A stretch of 64,000 nt of DNA from JAJZEO01 sp964350315 (GCA_964350315.1 CAYGJD010000004.1:1-64000); one strand, 5' to 3'. Shown: positions 34,905 through 44,569, counted from the stretch's first letter. Numbers and translations: made by a program. Notes: a model not told the origin generated them from the letters alone.

Positions 34905-35660
34905 CTACTCCCCTTTTCTCTTCGACTCAGTTAATTCCAGGGCCTCTTTTAAGATCGTAGCTTGATCTCCAAAAGTCTTAGAGAAATTTTCGAAATTAAA
35001 CACAGCTTCAGTTTGACCTGCTGCGATAAGGTGAATATTTAGCATAATAAGATAGGAGAAATACTTCTTCACCTGTGTCAAATCATGGTGAACCACTAAA
35101 ACGCTCTTACCTTCTTTTGCAAGAGTTGAAAAAATATCGATAAGTAATTTTTCCGTTGTAAGATCAACACCTGCAAATGGTTCATCAAGAACATAAATAT
35201 CAGCTTCTTGCAAAAGTGCCCTTGCAACAAACAATCTTCTTTGTTGACCGCCTGAGAGTTCCCCAATTTGTCTATCAGCTAAGTTTTTTAAGCCTAATTG
35301 ATCAAGCCTTTCTAGAACCTTCTGTTTGTCTTTTTTGTTTGGCCATTTCCAAAGTCCCAGCTCCCCAACAAGCCCCATCATTGCGACTTCTAAAACTGTA
35401 ATCGGAAAATCCCAATCGACATCTGTTCTTTGACCTACATAGGCAATTTTTCTTCTAGATTTTTTACGACTCACTCCATCAATTTTTACACAACCAGATA
35501 GTGGCTCAATTAGGCCCACAATTGCTTTGATCAAAGTACTCTTTCCTGCCCCATTTGGTCCAATAACCCCAACTAATTCTCCCTTAGGAATTTTTAAAGA
35601 AACGTTCCACAATACAGGCTTTCTATCATATGCAGCATTCAGCTCAATCAGCTCAATCAT
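34905..35660 (-). CDS. ytgB: Metal ABC transporter ATP-binding protein YtgB
   Basis: A 251-residue ABC ATPase that powers the YtgC/YtgD permeases. Walker A is GPNGAGKST (about 36-44), the Q-loop lies in YVGQRTDVDWDFPITVLE, the signature is LSGGQQRR, Walker B and D-loop read DIYVLDEPFAGVD, and the H-loop is VVHHD. The DVDWDFP segment after the Q-loop is typical of Mn/Zn/Fe importers. It lies 12 bp after ytgA and 2 bp before ytgC, so the four genes form one operon. Confidence 0.95.
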   Translation of the reverse strand: MIELIELNAAYDRKPVLWNVSLKIPKGELVGVIGPNGAGKSTLIKAIVGLIEPLSGCVKIDGVSRKKSRRKIAYVGQRTDVDWDFPITVLEVAMMGLVGELGLWKWPNKKDKQKVLERLDQLGLKNLADRQIGELSGGQQRRLFVARALLQEADIYVLDEPFAGVDLTTEKLLIDIFSTLAKEGKSVLVVHHDLTQVKKYFSYLIMLNIHLIAAGQTEAVFNFENFSKTFGDQATILKEALELTESKRKGE

Positions 35661-35672
35661 TTTCTATTTACC

Positions 35673-36665
35673 TCAATAACAACCACATCCTTTTTTGTCA
35701 CCACCAAGACCTTTGTTGATAACATCAGCATTGCTTTGCATCATTTCAATGTATGTTTTATAGCCAAGAGTATCTCCATACAACTCATCTTCTGATAAGA
35801 CAACTTTTCTACCTTTTCGTTTGCATGAATCAATAACCTTATAAAGCGAATCGTGACTTAAATTTTTTTCCGCAAAAATCACCCCAACATTGTGCTTGTT
35901 GATGAAATCTACGACCCTTCTTATTTCCACGCTACTAATTTGCTCTTCAGGAGCCAATCCTTGTATTGCAATGACTCGATCTTGCCACTCACCATCTTGT
36001 GCTAGATAGGCTCGTGCAAAGTAATTAAAAGCATCATGACTTGTAACCAAGAATTTCTTTTGAGATGGAATTGAATTCATGGATTTTTTGATCCCTCTTC
36101 CGACTGAATCATAGTAGTCTTTTGTCTCTTTTGCCATTCTCATATATTCTTCTGCATGCTCTTTATCAATGCGACTTAACGCTTCTGCAATCGATGTATT
36201 TGTTTTCCCCCATAGCGATAAGTCCATCCAAATGTGCGGATCAGGCGCCCCATTAATTTTGATAATTTCCTCATCTGGCACACTTGAGCTTACAAAAACC
36301 ACATCATGATGATTTTCCAACATTTTTTGCATACTCGCGCTATGTTCTAATGAGAGTCCATTTGCAAAAATGATTTTGGCTTGAGAAAGTTTTTCTTGAT
36401 CACCCTTAACAATATTATACGAATGAGGATCAATTTCTGGTCCCATAAGCGAGATGACATTTACGTACTTTCCCCCAATGCGGCGGACATTATCTGCAAC
36501 AATTGGGGTTGTGGCGCATATTTTAATTTTATTTTTTTCTGAAACCCAATTTGAGATTTCACTCTGTCCACTCTTACTAGAAGACTTTGTCGAATCAGAA
36601 AAAAAACCACACGACGTTAAGAGTAAAGCTGAGATGGTGAATAAGATTTTTCTATATATTCCCAT
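35673..36665 (-). CDS. ytgA: Metal-binding lipoprotein YtgA (TroA/ZnuA family)
   Basis: The periplasmic solute-binding protein of the Ytg importer. The ATG at 36665, with AAGGA 8 nt upstream, gives 330 residues beginning MGIYRKILFTISALLLTSCG, with lipobox LLTSC, so it is probably a lipoprotein (Chlamydia YtgA is not always drawn so). Metal ligands of the family are visible: His in DPHSYN and in PDPHIWMDL, a Glu in FAEKNLSHDS and an Asp near SEDELYGDTLGYKTY. The C-terminus is GCGCY, two extra cysteines. The start lies 49 bp inside the 3' end of the mrp-like gene, an unusually long overlap, which suggests one transcript from mrp through ytgD. Confidence 0.92.
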   Translation of the reverse strand: MGIYRKILFTISALLLTSCGFFSDSTKSSSKSGQSEISNWVSEKNKIKICATTPIVADNVRRIGGKYVNVISLMGPEIDPHSYNIVKGDQEKLSQAKIIFANGLSLEHSASMQKMLENHHDVVFVSSSVPDEEIIKINGAPDPHIWMDLSLWGKTNTSIAEALSRIDKEHAEEYMRMAKETKDYYDSVGRGIKKSMNSIPSQKKFLVTSHDAFNYFARAYLAQDGEWQDRVIAIQGLAPEEQISSVEIRRVVDFINKHNVGVIFAEKNLSHDSLYKVIDSCKRKGRKVVLSEDELYGDTLGYKTYIEMMQSNADVINKGLGGDKKGCGCY

Positions 36666-37714
36666 GTATATATTCCTTGCGAGCATCCAGAAGTAAAGTG
36701 AAATTTAATTGCATAATTCCCTAATAGTTCGATCTTAATTGCTGAAACATTTTCATCTAAAGTTTCAGGATCTACTATGCTTCTTCCTGACACTTCATCG
36801 ACACACCTGGCACAAGGGCATAATCTTTGAATAGCGGAGAATCTATATTGACTACGCAAATCGCCTTTTCTTACTTCAAAATTATGTTGGTCGATCTTTT
36901 CGACATGTTCAAACAACTTTAAACTACCATCATCCTGCCATATTTTCGACCTAATCTCAATGGCAATCTCTTCAAAAACCTTCATCGCAGTTGTAACTCT
37001 CGCAGATTCAAAAAATGAAGTGCCTGAATCTAATGAACGCGATATCTCTTCTTCCAGTGGGATTTGGCCTAAAAAAGGAATTTTACATTCCAATGATAGA
37101 GCCTTTCCCCCTCCCTCTCCAAAAGGATAATACCTTTCTTTAGTTACGTTATCTTCCAAATAGCTCATATTTTCAACCAATCCCAAAATCTGGACGTTCA
37201 TTCTCTGAAACATCTCAATAGATTTTTTTACATCAATCGTTGAGGCCTTAGACGGGGTTGTAATTGCAATTGCTCCTGTCAGAAGTATTGATTGCATTAA
37301 CGTTAGTTGAATATCCCCCGTTCCTGGGGGAAGGTCTATCAATACAATATCGACATCTCCCCAATCAACTTGGGTTACAAATTTTTTAATTGTCGCATTT
37401 GCTATAGGAGCACGTACAATCATAGCCTCTCTACCCTGGGAAAAATGCGAAAGAGAAACGACCTTAATACCACGCGATATCGCCGGAAAAATCGTTCCTG
37501 CCTCATCAACTCTAAGGGGCTGTTCTGGAGGAAGCATTAAAGAAAGAGAAGGTCCATAAAGATCGGCATCAATTATTCCAACTTTTAAAGAAAGGAGTTT
37601 TAACATGTGCGCTAAATTTACGGTAAAACTTGATTTACCTACACCGCCCTTGCCGGCACCTATCGCAATAGTTTTTATTTGTTTCTTATTCATTTGATTT
37701 AATTGCACAAACAT
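36617..37714 (-). CDS. Mrp/ApbC-family Fe-S cluster carrier fused to a DUF971 domain
   Basis: Residues 8-250 are an Mrp/NBP35-type P-loop ATPase: Walker A AGKGGVGKSSFTVNLAH, VRAPIANATIKKFVTQVDWG, IDLPPGTGDIQLTLMQ and GLVENMSYL. These proteins hold and transfer Fe-S clusters. The usual N-terminal DUF59 is absent. The last ~100 residues are a different domain, DUF971-like: RLCPCARCVDEVSG, ELLGNYAIKFHF and CSQGIYTWEYIEK, with CxxC-type cysteines. The start is uncertain (ATG at 37714, TTG at 37723, ATG at 37693). Overlap with ytgA links Fe-S assembly to iron uptake. Confidence 0.85.
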   Translation of the reverse strand: MFVQLNQMNKKQIKTIAIGAGKGGVGKSSFTVNLAHMLKLLSLKVGIIDADLYGPSLSLMLPPEQPLRVDEAGTIFPAISRGIKVVSLSHFSQGREAMIVRAPIANATIKKFVTQVDWGDVDIVLIDLPPGTGDIQLTLMQSILLTGAIAITTPSKASTIDVKKSIEMFQRMNVQILGLVENMSYLEDNVTKERYYPFGEGGGKALSLECKIPFLGQIPLEEEISRSLDSGTSFFESARVTTAMKVFEEIAIEIRSKIWQDDGSLKLFEHVEKIDQHNFEVRKGDLRSQYRFSAIQRLCPCARCVDEVSGRSIVDPETLDENVSAIKIELLGNYAIKFHFTSGCSQGIYTWEYIEKSYSPSQLYS

Positions 37715-37939
37715 TTTCTCCAATCATAGTAATGAATATTCGATTTTAATCCCTTTTTATTTTTAAAACCATTCAATTTTATATAACTTGCAAATAACAT
37801 TTGTTTTCAATAGTATTTAGGTTGAAAGTTTTAGAATGATTTTTTGAAAAAAAACTTGTTAATATTGTTTTTTTATTCAATAATTTCAAATTGAAAAGTT
37901 ATGAATTTTCCTAAAAACTGTTAGGGAGGAAAGCAAACA

Positions 37940-38494
37940 ATGAAAGATAAAGACACATCATCAGCATCTGGCCTGAGATCATTAGATGATATCGAAGACG
38001 TCATCACTCGTGCGATTAAAAAAGTTGGTGGACGTAAAGAAAATGACCTATGCAAATACCTACCAATGACATCAGGTGGTTATATGCACCACTTTACATT
38101 GAGAAAAATGAAACTAAAACAACCATTTGAACTCGCTGATCTCATCGATAAATTCGTTATTAATCCGTCAAAACCAGGTGTTGTTGCTCCAAAACAACGT
38201 GCTGCACGCGGATCAAGAAAAAGACGCGATCAAATTTCCTTTACAAAGTCTCAACTTGAAAAACTTCTTAACATGGCTCGTTTGACTGGCGATAAGGACA
38301 TCGTTTCTGTTCTTAGCCCAAAAAAATCACTTGCAACATGTAAAAGAGATTTGATTCAATCAATCAGACAAGGAATTGTTGATCAATCACTTTGGAACTC
38401 TTATGTAGAATCTGCAGCAGGAGTTACATCGCATCAAGAAAGTTTGATGAAAGAATTAGCAGAAATCGGTGGATTTAGTCGCGAAGACTTTTAA
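37940..38494 (+). CDS. Conserved basic protein, possibly CT066-like
   Basis: A 184-residue soluble, basic protein without signal peptide. It starts with a helical DDIEDVITRAIKKVGGRKEN, has a compact KYLPMTSGGYMHHFTLRKMK segment, a very basic linker (PKQRAARGSRKRRDQISF) and a helical C-terminus. It lies between ytgA/mrp and npt1, the place of CT066 in C. trachomatis as I recall it, so it is probably the orthologue; function unknown. A nucleic-acid-binding role would suit the composition. The ribosome site is strong (GGGAGGAAAG), and the gene has its own terminator. Confidence 0.75.
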   Translation: MKDKDTSSASGLRSLDDIEDVITRAIKKVGGRKENDLCKYLPMTSGGYMHHFTLRKMKLKQPFELADLIDKFVINPSKPGVVAPKQRAARGSRKRRDQISFTKSQLEKLLNMARLTGDKDIVSVLSPKKSLATCKRDLIQSIRQGIVDQSLWNSYVESAAGVTSHQESLMKELAEIGGFSREDF

Positions 38495-38522
38495 TTCCAC
38501 TCACTTTGTCTACGAATAATTT

Positions 38523-38551
38523 AAGCGCACTTTAAAACGTGCGCTTTTTTT
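38523..38551 (+). terminator. Terminator of the CT066-like gene
   Basis: AGCGCAC (38523... paired 38524-38530) with GTGCGCT (38539-38545), 8-nt loop, then a run of T residues. Confidence 0.85.
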
Positions 38552-38594
38552 CTTTAAATGCCCTTTATACGCGCCTTAGGCTGCGATTTTCCGC

Positions 38595-38622
38595 TTGTTT
38601 TTTATTCCAATATTGATACAAT
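38595..38622 (+). promoter_or_regulatory. Promoter of the ATP/ADP translocase gene
   Basis: TTGTTT (38595-38600), 16 bp, TACAAT (38617-38622). It lies about 44 nt before the chosen ATG at 38666. Confidence 0.45.
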
Positions 38623-38665
38623 GGTGGCATCAAAGTTAAAAGTAACAATTGAAAAAGGACTATCT

Positions 38666-40282
38666 ATGTCGCAATCTAACAAACAAGAGACTAAAAAAGA
38701 GTTTGGGAAGCTGAGATCGTTTTTCTGGCCGATATATTCATACGAATTAAAAAAATTGATTCCTATGCTTCTTCTATTCTTCTTTATTTTATTCAACTAC
38801 ACAATCTTAAGAGACACAAAAGACACTCTGATTGTTACAGCACCTGGATCTGGCGCTGAAGCTATCCCTTTCTTAAAGGTATACGGTGTATTACCTGCCG
38901 CAGTGCTCTTTATGTTTCTATATGCTAAAATGAGTAATGTGTTTTCAAAACAAAAATTGTTTTACACAACTGTAATCCCTTTCATCATATTCTTTGGATT
39001 ATTTGCGACAGTGATTTACCCACTACGTGATTTTTTACACCCAAATGAATTTTGTGACTACTTACAAGCATCAGCACCAAAAAGTTTTTCTGGTTTGATC
39101 GCTATTTTGAGGAATTGGACATACGCATTATTTTACATTATGAGTGAACTTTGGGGTTCTGTCTGTTTATCTCTACTTTTCTGGGGATTTGCAAACGATA
39201 TTACTCGTGTAAATGAATCAAAACGTTTTTATAACTTATTCGGTCTTGGTGCTAACTTTTCATTACTACTAGCTGGTACTTGTATCATTTGGGCATCTGA
39301 CATGAGACGTTCTGCTGTTGGCACATCTGATTCATGGCAGACTTCTTTGAACTGGTTGATGTTCATGGTTGTTCTATCAGGATTTGCTGTAATGGCAATC
39401 TACTGGTGGATCAATAAATACGTATTAACTGATCCTAGATTTTATGACCAAAATGCACAGAAGAAAATCAAGAAAGACAAGCCTAAAATGTCTCTTGGTC
39501 AATCTTTAAAATTCCTAGCAAGCTCAAGATACATGCTTTTAATTGCAATCCTAGTTATTGCATACGGTATGTGTATCAACTTAGTTGAAGTTACTTGGAA
39601 GAGTCAGCTTAAGTTGCAATACCCTAACCCGAACGACTACTCAGCATTTATGGGTAACTTCTCACGTGTAACTGCGGTTGCAACCATTTTAATGATGTTC
39701 TTCGTTACTGGTAACGTTGTAAGAACTCTAGGTTGGAAGTTTGCTGCTCTAGTTACTCCTGTAGTTCTTATGATCACAGGTGCTGGATTCTTTGCTTTCA
39801 TGCTTTTTGGCGACAAAATGGGCAACGCATTTGCATTTATTGGAGCAACTCCTCTAATGCTTGCTGTTCTATTTGGTATGGCACAGAACGTAATGAGCAA
39901 GAGTGCGAAATACTCACTTTTCGATCCGACAAAAGAAATGGCATACATTCCTCTTGATGCGGAAAGCAAAGTTAAGGGTAAAGCTGCTATTGACGTCGTT
40001 GGAGCAAGACTTGGTAAATCAGGTGGTTCTTTGATCCAACAACTTTTAATCCTTGCTCTTGGAAGCATTGGCGCGATGACTCCTTATGTTGGTGTGATTC
40101 TTTTTGTAATCATCTCAGCTTGGATCGTTTCTGTTATTGCTCTTGACAAGAGATTTAAAATTGCGATCGCTAAGAAAGAAGCTGAAGACGAAGAAGCTGA
40201 TAATGAAGCTAGAAAAGGCGACTCAACAGCATCTTCTATGTCAAATACTAAGAACAGCCCAAACTCACCGATAGCAACCTAA
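38666..40282 (+). CDS. ATP/ADP translocase (energy parasitism)
   Basis: A 538-residue nucleotide transporter with about 12 membrane helices. It starts MSQSNKQETKKEFGKLRSFF, followed by helix 1 (LIPMLLLFFFILFNYTILRD) and the hallmark LRDTKDTLIVTAPGSGAEAI, FLKVYGVLPAA and NEFCDYL. Such carriers exchange bacterial ADP for host ATP and occur in Chlamydiae, rickettsiae and plastids. I chose the ATG at 38666 for its AAAGGA site and because upstream sequence holds a promoter. The C-terminal tail is charged and Ser/Asn-rich. In position and type it matches npt1 (CT065), next to lepA and gnd. Confidence 0.96.
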   Translation: MSQSNKQETKKEFGKLRSFFWPIYSYELKKLIPMLLLFFFILFNYTILRDTKDTLIVTAPGSGAEAIPFLKVYGVLPAAVLFMFLYAKMSNVFSKQKLFYTTVIPFIIFFGLFATVIYPLRDFLHPNEFCDYLQASAPKSFSGLIAILRNWTYALFYIMSELWGSVCLSLLFWGFANDITRVNESKRFYNLFGLGANFSLLLAGTCIIWASDMRRSAVGTSDSWQTSLNWLMFMVVLSGFAVMAIYWWINKYVLTDPRFYDQNAQKKIKKDKPKMSLGQSLKFLASSRYMLLIAILVIAYGMCINLVEVTWKSQLKLQYPNPNDYSAFMGNFSRVTAVATILMMFFVTGNVVRTLGWKFAALVTPVVLMITGAGFFAFMLFGDKMGNAFAFIGATPLMLAVLFGMAQNVMSKSAKYSLFDPTKEMAYIPLDAESKVKGKAAIDVVGARLGKSGGSLIQQLLILALGSIGAMTPYVGVILFVIISAWIVSVIALDKRFKIAIAKKEAEDEEADNEARKGDSTASSMSNTKNSPNSPIAT

Positions 40283-40307
40283 TTAGTTAGGTTTTGCCGT
40301 CTCTTTT

Positions 40308-40347
40308 AAGACTTTCCTACCAATGGTGGGAAAGTCTTTATTTTTTT
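40308..40347 (+). terminator. Terminator of the translocase gene
   Basis: A 14-bp stem (40308-40321 with 40325-40338, one T-G wobble), a 3-nt loop and TTTATTTTTTT. It rules out a lepA start at 40323. Confidence 0.92.
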
Positions 40348-40373
40348 ATGCAAACATTGTATTATTTCGCGAT

Positions 40374-42194
40374 ATGACAAGACATGATCCAAAAAACATA
40401 CGAAATTTCTCTATCATAGCGCACATCGATCATGGTAAATCTACGATCGCTGATCGCTTGCTTGAAATCACTCACACTGTTGCAACTCGTGACATGCAAG
40501 CACAGCTTCTTGACAACATGGAATTAGAGCGTGAACGCGGCATTACAATTAAAGCGCGTCCTGTGACTATGATCTATGTTGGCGACGATGGAATAGAATA
40601 TCAGATCAACTTTATTGATACTCCAGGACACGTAGACTTTTCCTATGAAGTATCAAGATCGTTATCTGCATGCGAAGGAGCTTTACTTGTTGTCGATGCG
40701 GCTCAAGGCGTCCAAGCTCAGACTCTAGCCAATGTCCACCTAGCAATAGACAAAGGACTTGAGATCATCCCTATTCTTAATAAGATTGATCTTCCTGCAG
40801 CTGACGCACAAAGAGTTAAAAAGCAAATCAAAGACGTGATCGGAATTGACACTTCAAATGCAATCGAAGCCTCAGCAAAAACAGGCCAAGGTATTAAAGA
40901 GATTCTAGAAGAAATCATCTATTCACTTCCCCCACCGACAATTCCTGAAGACAATGAAACGCTAAAAGCTTTGGTTTTTGATTCTCATTATGACAATTAT
41001 CGTGGCGTCATGGTTTATGTTCGTATAATTTCTGGAACAATTAAGAAAGGCACTCCTATTATTTTCATGCAAACAAAGAGAAAGTTTGATGTATTAGAAG
41101 TAGGGATTTTCACTCCAAAAGAAAAGCCCTGTGACGCACTTTATGCTGGCGAAGTTGGATATATCATTGCAGGTGTCAAAAAACCTGCTGACATCAAAAT
41201 TGGTGACACAGTAACAAGCACATTAAAACCAGCTGATAAGCCCCTTCCAGGATTTAAGATTATCTCTCCAGTTGTTTTTGCTGGGATTTTTCCTGTTGAC
41301 TCATCAGACTATGAATCTCTTGCAGATGCGATGGTAAAATTGCAGCTGAACGATTCCTCTTTGCATGTAGAACCTGAAAACTCTCTTGTCTTAGGGACAG
41401 GATTTCGATGTGGATTTTTAGGACTACTACACCTTGAGATCGTCTTTGAGCGCCTACAAAGAGAATTTGATGTAGATATCATTACAACAGCGCCAAGTGT
41501 TTTGTATAAAATGTACATGACAAATGGAACAAACAAAGAAATTGATAATCCAGCCCACTTTCCTGATCCAACACAAATCAGCTATATCGAAGAGCCTTGG
41601 GTGAAATGTAATCTTATGACACCTTCATCATACCTTGGTGCTATCATGGCACTAGCAAATGAAAAACGTGGCGAGCTGATTAACACTGAAACAATCGATG
41701 ACACACGTATTTATCTACACTTCAAAATGCCCCTTAACGAAGTTATCACAGACTTTAACGACAGATTAAAATCTGTAACACAAGGGTATGCTTCATTTGA
41801 CTATGAACCAGACTCCTATGAGAAAAGCGACATCATTAAACTTGAAATACGAGTAAACGAAGAGCCCGTCGATGCCTTTTCAACCCTTATTCATAAATCA
41901 AAAGCTGAATCCAAAGGCAGATCCCTTTGCAAAAAGCTTCTTGAAGTAATCCCTAAACAACAATTTAAAATTCCTGTCCAAGCAGCAATTGGTGGAAAAA
42001 TTGTTGCTCGCGAAACAATTTCAGCCCTTTCCAAGAACGTTACAGCAAAGTGTTATGGTGGCGACATTACCCGTAAACGAAAGCTGTGGGAAAAGCAGAA
42101 GAAAGGAAAGAAAAAGATGAAAGAATTTGGCAAAGTCAGCATTCCTCAATCTGCTTTCATTGACATCCTTAAATCGGACACAGATAAAAAATAA
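40374..42194 (+). CDS. lepA: Elongation factor 4 (back-translocating GTPase LepA)
   Basis: A 606-residue translational GTPase that acts on ribosomes. G motifs: AHIDHGKST (G1), ERGITIKA (switch), DTPGHVDF (G3), NKIDLPAAD (G4). Domains II, III and V follow, and the LepA-specific C-terminus is present (GGKIVARETISALSKNVTAK through KKGKKKMKEFGKVSIPQSAF). The ATG at 40374 begins MTRHDPKNIRNFSIIAHIDH; any earlier start lies in the preceding terminator. No Shine-Dalgarno sequence is visible, but TATTAT ends 8 nt before the ATG, so the message may be leaderless. Confidence 0.97.
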   Translation: MTRHDPKNIRNFSIIAHIDHGKSTIADRLLEITHTVATRDMQAQLLDNMELERERGITIKARPVTMIYVGDDGIEYQINFIDTPGHVDFSYEVSRSLSACEGALLVVDAAQGVQAQTLANVHLAIDKGLEIIPILNKIDLPAADAQRVKKQIKDVIGIDTSNAIEASAKTGQGIKEILEEIIYSLPPPTIPEDNETLKALVFDSHYDNYRGVMVYVRIISGTIKKGTPIIFMQTKRKFDVLEVGIFTPKEKPCDALYAGEVGYIIAGVKKPADIKIGDTVTSTLKPADKPLPGFKIISPVVFAGIFPVDSSDYESLADAMVKLQLNDSSLHVEPENSLVLGTGFRCGFLGLLHLEIVFERLQREFDVDIITTAPSVLYKMYMTNGTNKEIDNPAHFPDPTQISYIEEPWVKCNLMTPSSYLGAIMALANEKRGELINTETIDDTRIYLHFKMPLNEVITDFNDRLKSVTQGYASFDYEPDSYEKSDIIKLEIRVNEEPVDAFSTLIHKSKAESKGRSLCKKLLEVIPKQQFKIPVQAAIGGKIVARETISALSKNVTAKCYGGDITRKRKLWEKQKKGKKKMKEFGKVSIPQSAFIDILKSDTDKK

Positions 42195-42275
42195 AAATAT
42201 TCCTCTAACTTTTTAGACGACTTAAATTAGCACTTTTTGTTTTAATATAAAATCAACTAAGATGGAAGTCTATTT

Positions 42276-43016
42276 ATGAAAAAAAATATAAGCATTTTTC
42301 TAGCGCTTGTATTTTTTGTACAAGGATTCGCTAACGAAATGACCAAAATCGACAACCTAAAGAGCAAGCCACTTACATTTAACGACATAAAGAATAAAAA
42401 TAAACTATATCTCTATGCAGGCGCTATTCCAGAACAATTCAGATACATCCCAATTTATAATAAATTCATTGGGCTTAGCTTGTTAAAGGGTGACACAAGA
42501 CAAATACAACATGACCTAACACACCCATTTGATCTTCCAGACAACTGCGTTGACGTCTTTCAAAGTGAGGATGTCTTTGAACATATTGAATACGACTCTC
42601 TACCGGCTGTATTAAATGAAATATATCGCGTTTTAAAACCAGAAGGGTTTTGCAGAATTTCTCTACCAGACTATAGATGCGACTATCTCATAGAACGATC
42701 TATGAAATCAGAAGATGGAGAACTCTTGTTCGATCCAGGTGGTGGTGGGCACTATATCAACGGGAAAGTTTGTAATGGGGGCCATGTTTGGTTTCCTAAG
42801 ATAGAATCAATGAGCGCTTTAATCAAAAAAACTCAATTTCATACTCACGGCCGAGTTAATTTTCTGCAATACTATGATGAAGAAGGCAATCCCATCGTAC
42901 ATCCGACAGATTACTCTGTTTGTCATGTACATAGAACACCAGATTTTGATCAAAGGGTGCAAAATCCAAGAAGACCTCTATCGCTAGTCGTTGATCTTTA
43001 TAAGTCGCAACAATAA
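42276..43016 (+). CDS. Exported class I SAM-dependent methyltransferase-like protein
   Basis: A 246-residue protein with a clear signal peptide (MKKNISIFLALVFFVQGFAN) before a predicted methyltransferase fold of the kind grouped in COG4627. KLYLYAGAIPEQFRYIPIY replaces the usual glycine-rich SAM loop; LTHPFDLPDNCVDVFQSEDV, FEHIEYDSLPAVLNEIYRVL and KPEGFCRISLPDYR match the acidic-loop, EHI and post-helix motifs. The lack of a classic GxGxG makes activity uncertain. Export is odd for an enzyme needing cytosolic SAM. It stands alone between lepA and gnd with GATGGAAG as ribosome site. A degenerate or repurposed fold is the alternative. Confidence 0.72.
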   Translation: MKKNISIFLALVFFVQGFANEMTKIDNLKSKPLTFNDIKNKNKLYLYAGAIPEQFRYIPIYNKFIGLSLLKGDTRQIQHDLTHPFDLPDNCVDVFQSEDVFEHIEYDSLPAVLNEIYRVLKPEGFCRISLPDYRCDYLIERSMKSEDGELLFDPGGGGHYINGKVCNGGHVWFPKIESMSALIKKTQFHTHGRVNFLQYYDEEGNPIVHPTDYSVCHVHRTPDFDQRVQNPRRPLSLVVDLYKSQQ

Positions 43017-43065
43017 GTTCCTAAAGAAAAAAACAGCAAGAACAACTTCTACTTTTTTTTAACCA

Positions 43066-44514
43066 TTAAGCATTATATGAACTTGATGCCGTTGTTCCCC
43101 CATGACCTGTCCAATTATTGTGGATTGGTTTTCCTGGGTTGGAAAGAAGTTCAAATGTGTGCGCTCCGAAGTAATCTCGTAATCCTTGCAGAAGATTGGC
43201 TGGCAATATCTCTGATGTAATTCCATCAAAAAATGCTAAGCCTGCAGTGAAGCATGGGGCTGGTATTCCGTGTTCAAGAGCTACCACCGCAGCTTTTCTC
43301 CACCCTTCTGTTGACCTGGTTAAGGCTTTTTTGAAAAAATCATCGAGCATGAGATTTTTGAGATCTTTGTTTTTATCGAAGGCTTTTTTAATCTCTCCGA
43401 GGAAAACTGATCTGATAATACAACCATTTCTCCACATCAGAGCAATGCCACCCATATTTAAATCCCACTTATATTTTTCAGATGCTGCTCTCATCAACAT
43501 ATACCCTTGTGCATAGGATATGATTTTTGAGGCATAAAGTGCTTTTCGAATGGACTCGATCATATCTTCTTTGTCACCTGTAAAAAGTCGAACATGTCTT
43601 TTATAATGCTTGCTCATTTCAACACGTTCAGATTTTAAAGCAGATAGACATCTTGCATAAACAGCTTCGCCAATTAAACTAACGGGCATACCATCTTCAA
43701 GTCCTGATTGAGCCGTCCATTTCCCTGTTCCTTTTTGTCCTGCTTTATCAAGAATCTTACTCACTAAGGGTTTTTGATCTTTATCTTTGAATGCAAGAAC
43801 TGCTGCTGCGATTTCAATGAGGTAACTATTAAGTTCGCCTTTATTCCATTCTTTTAATGTTGCACTCATTTCATCTTCTGACATTCCAAGTACGCGATGC
43901 ATCATATCATATGCCTCACAAATCAGCTGAATGTCTCCATACTCAATTCCATTATGCACCATTTTTACATAGTGACCAGACCCACCTTTTCCTACCCAAT
44001 CACAGCAAGGCTCACCGTTATCAGCTTTTGCAGAAATCGTCTGAAGTATTGTCTTAATGTGCTTCCATGCGTCTTCATGTCCACCCGGCATCATTGAAGG
44101 TCCATACCTTGCCCCATCTTCACCACCTGAAACACCACAACCCACAAATAGAATTCCTTTTGCAGCAAGCTCATCTACACGTCTTTGTGTATCTGGAAAG
44201 TGGCTATTACCACCATCTATTAGAATATCCCCTTTTTCAAGAAGAGGCACAAGCTCTGAAATTAAGGCGTCAACAGCATCTCCTGCTTTAACCATGAACA
44301 TTATCTTGCGTGGCTTTTTAAGCGAGTCAACAAGCTCTTTAGGCGTTTTAGTACCGATTATCTTAGTCCCTTTAGCTTGTCCATTAAGAAAATCATCAAC
44401 TTTAGAAACGGTACGATTAAAAACAGTCACAGTAAATCCATGATCATTCATATTAAGGACAAGATTTTGACCCATCACTGCTAATCCAATTAGTCCTATA
44501 TCTGCACTTTCCAT
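43066..44514 (-). CDS. gnd: 6-phosphogluconate dehydrogenase, decarboxylating
   Basis: This enzyme oxidises 6-phosphogluconate to ribulose 5-phosphate, making NADPH in the pentose phosphate pathway. The 482-residue protein has the NADP fold (IGLIGLAVMGQNLVLNMNDH), the substrate motif GVSGGEDGARYGPSMMPGG, the catalytic block GKGGSGHYVKMVHNGIEYGD and the C-terminal helical domain ending HNNWTGHGGTTASSSYNA. The ATG at 44514 has AAGGAGT 7 nt upstream; an earlier start is not supported. The gene adjoins lepA-npt1 as in Chlamydia. Confidence 0.97.
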   Translation of the reverse strand: MESADIGLIGLAVMGQNLVLNMNDHGFTVTVFNRTVSKVDDFLNGQAKGTKIIGTKTPKELVDSLKKPRKIMFMVKAGDAVDALISELVPLLEKGDILIDGGNSHFPDTQRRVDELAAKGILFVGCGVSGGEDGARYGPSMMPGGHEDAWKHIKTILQTISAKADNGEPCCDWVGKGGSGHYVKMVHNGIEYGDIQLICEAYDMMHRVLGMSEDEMSATLKEWNKGELNSYLIEIAAAVLAFKDKDQKPLVSKILDKAGQKGTGKWTAQSGLEDGMPVSLIGEAVYARCLSALKSERVEMSKHYKRHVRLFTGDKEDMIESIRKALYASKIISYAQGYMLMRAASEKYKWDLNMGGIALMWRNGCIIRSVFLGEIKKAFDKNKDLKNLMLDDFFKKALTRSTEGWRKAAVVALEHGIPAPCFTAGLAFFDGITSEILPANLLQGLRDYFGAHTFELLSNPGKPIHNNWTGHGGTTASSSYNA

Positions 44515-44525
44515 CAATTTACTCC

Positions 44526-44554
44526 TTGTTCTCTTCAGTCTCATTTACTATACT
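44526..44554 (+). promoter_or_regulatory. Promoter of tRNA-Arg
   Basis: TTGTTC (44526-44531), 17 bp, TATACT (44549-44554). The tRNA begins 16 nt further on. Confidence 0.65.
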
Positions 44555-44569
44555 GATTTACATTCTTTT

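Noticed and set aside
40323..40373. An earlier start for lepA
   Set aside because: It lies in the 14-bp terminator hairpin of the translocase gene; LepA homology starts at 40374.
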